NCBI GenBank assembly: GCA_018223375.1
Contig: JAGTTS010000005.1
Coordinates: forward strand, 1 to 60,000
Length of the DNA: 60,000 nucleotides
DNA from: Clostridiaceae bacterium Marseille-Q3526
GTDB lineage: Bacteria > Bacillota > Clostridia > Lachnospirales > Lachnospiraceae
Direction of reading: 5' to 3'
The position numbers were made by a program, and so were the translations under genes. Shown piece by piece: positions 59,261 through 60,000 of this stretch. Below the pieces are notes generated by a model. That model was not told where the DNA came from and did not search any database. It saw nothing but the letters and a program-made list of their open reading frames with translations. Position 1 is the first letter of the stretch, and each line of letters begins with the position of its first letter.

Positions 59261-60000
59261 GTGGATATCAAGTTAATTGCCCTGGATCTGGACGGAACGC
59301 TTTTGACAGAGGACAAACAGCTTTCTGAGAGAAACAGAAAAGCGCTGGAGGTCTGCATTGAAAAGGGGGTTTATATTGTGCCGTGTACAGGCAGGACCTT
59401 TGAGGGAATCCCGGCTGCAGTCAGACAGGTAAAGGGGATACAGTATGCAATCCTGACGAATGGGGCGCAGATTCAGAATGCGGCGACAGGAGAGGTGATT
59501 GAACGCAGAGCGTTAGACTGGCAGAAAGCAGTGCAGATTATTGATAAAATAAGCGGCTGTACGCTGATGTACGACGCTTACGCAGACGGGAGAGGAAAGG
59601 CTGACAGGCGTTTCTTAGATACGCTTGAATACTATGAAATCCGTCCGGAGATTTGCGAATTAATCCGCAGAACCAGAGATCCCCTCCCTTCTCTGAGAGA
59701 TTATCTGAATGAAACCCATCCGGCTCTCGATAAAATGAATATTTATTTTAAAGGGTACGACAGAGAGACAAAACGCCAGGTGAGAGAGGCGCTTTCAGAG
59801 CTGGAAGGAATTGCCGTTACCTCATCCATGCCCAACAATCTGGAGATCAACGGAGAGGGGGCTTCCAAGGGAAATGCGATTTTGCTTCTGGCCCGTTATC
59901 TGGGACTTTTCCCCAGCCAGACCATGGCCTTCGGGGATGGGGAAAATGATCTCAGCATGATGGAGCTTGCCGGAATAGGAGTGGCGATGGACAATGGAAA
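59261..60000 (+). CDS. Cof-type HAD-IIB phosphatase (cut by window end)
   Basis: The GTG at 59261 follows TTGGAGGAAGGAAC. The visible 246 residues show HAD motif I LIALDLDGTLL (5-15), motif II LTNGA near 66 and the type IIB cap. Motif III lies near K200 (EGASKGNAI), and motif IV is FGDGENDLSMM near 226. Cof-type enzymes dephosphorylate sugar phosphates and cofactors such as FMN or PLP; the substrate is not clear. The C-terminal ~20-30 residues lie outside the window. Confidence 0.9.
   Translation, partial: MDIKLIALDLDGTLLTEDKQLSERNRKALEVCIEKGVYIVPCTGRTFEGIPAAVRQVKGIQYAILTNGAQIQNAATGEVIERRALDWQKAVQIIDKISGCTLMYDAYADGRGKADRRFLDTLEYYEIRPEICELIRRTRDPLPSLRDYLNETHPALDKMNIYFKGYDRETKRQVREALSELEGIAVTSSMPNNLEINGEGASKGNAILLLARYLGLFPSQTMAFGDGENDLSMMELAGIGVAMDNG

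Overview
The window looks like chromosome from a spore-forming anaerobic Firmicute of the class Clostridia, most likely Lachnospiraceae (Clostridium cluster XIVa). The basis is the sporulation genes (spoVT, spoVG, yabP, yabQ, spoIIE), the paired glgC/glgD glycogen genes, the L-cysteine desulfidase, the rubredoxin-flavin reductase fusion, the large SRP RNA and strong AGGAGG ribosome binding sites. Most genes are moderately GC-rich. Two stretches are clearly AT-rich: the transporter fragment at 1-1100 and the repeat gene at 21.5-24.8 kb. These are likely acquired DNA.

Layout. 0-2 kb: a dipeptide-type ABC permease with a frameshift near its start, then queT behind a structured leader that looks like a preQ1-type riboswitch. 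2-8 kb: murC, then a cluster of DnaA-box-like 9-mers, then the primosome genes dnaD and a DnaI/DnaC-like helicase loader, prs and an alcohol dehydrogenase. 8-13 kb (minus strand): the YhaN/YhaO-like ATPase-nuclease pair and asnS. 13-19 kb: glgC-glgD, spoVG, a LysR regulator divergent from cyuA, and a strong promoter with a long leader in front of a MutS2-like gene that lacks the Smr domain.

21-37.7 kb is the accessory region. It starts with a broken gene for a protein built from about ten tandem ~60-residue modules that faintly resemble XRE helix-turn-helix units. Next comes a tight nine-gene operon of mostly unrecognised small proteins. It includes a transglutaminase-like protein, a P-loop protein and, at its end, an AbiEii-like nucleotidyltransferase with a possible partner. 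After that, on the minus strand, are spoVT, an AlbA_2-type ATPase, and a Thg1-like 3'-5' polymerase / metallophosphoesterase / HipA-like kinase operon. Last is a plus-strand unit of two unknown genes around a ~345-nt structured non-coding region that contains a tRNA-Lys-like domain. No integrase, transposase, phage structural gene or CRISPR array is visible.

37.8-45.4 kb is a conserved housekeeping and sporulation block: mazG, hup, rqcP, yabP, yabQ, divIC, spoIIE, tilS, hpt, ftsH. 45.4-60 kb holds a C-rich small RNA candidate, a GH13 cyclomaltodextrinase/neopullulanase, tRNA-Tyr and tRNA-Leu, an acidic repeat-rich protein, an NrdG-type activase, tadA, the rubredoxin fusion, SRP RNA, a phosphofructokinase, dnaX-ybaB-recR, a TPR/coiled-coil protein and a HAD phosphatase cut by the window end.

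The best candidates for undescribed biology are the tRNA-bearing structured RNA beside a Thg1-like enzyme, the cryptic nine-gene operon and the tandem HTH-like repeat gene. All family names come from reading motifs, not from database searches.
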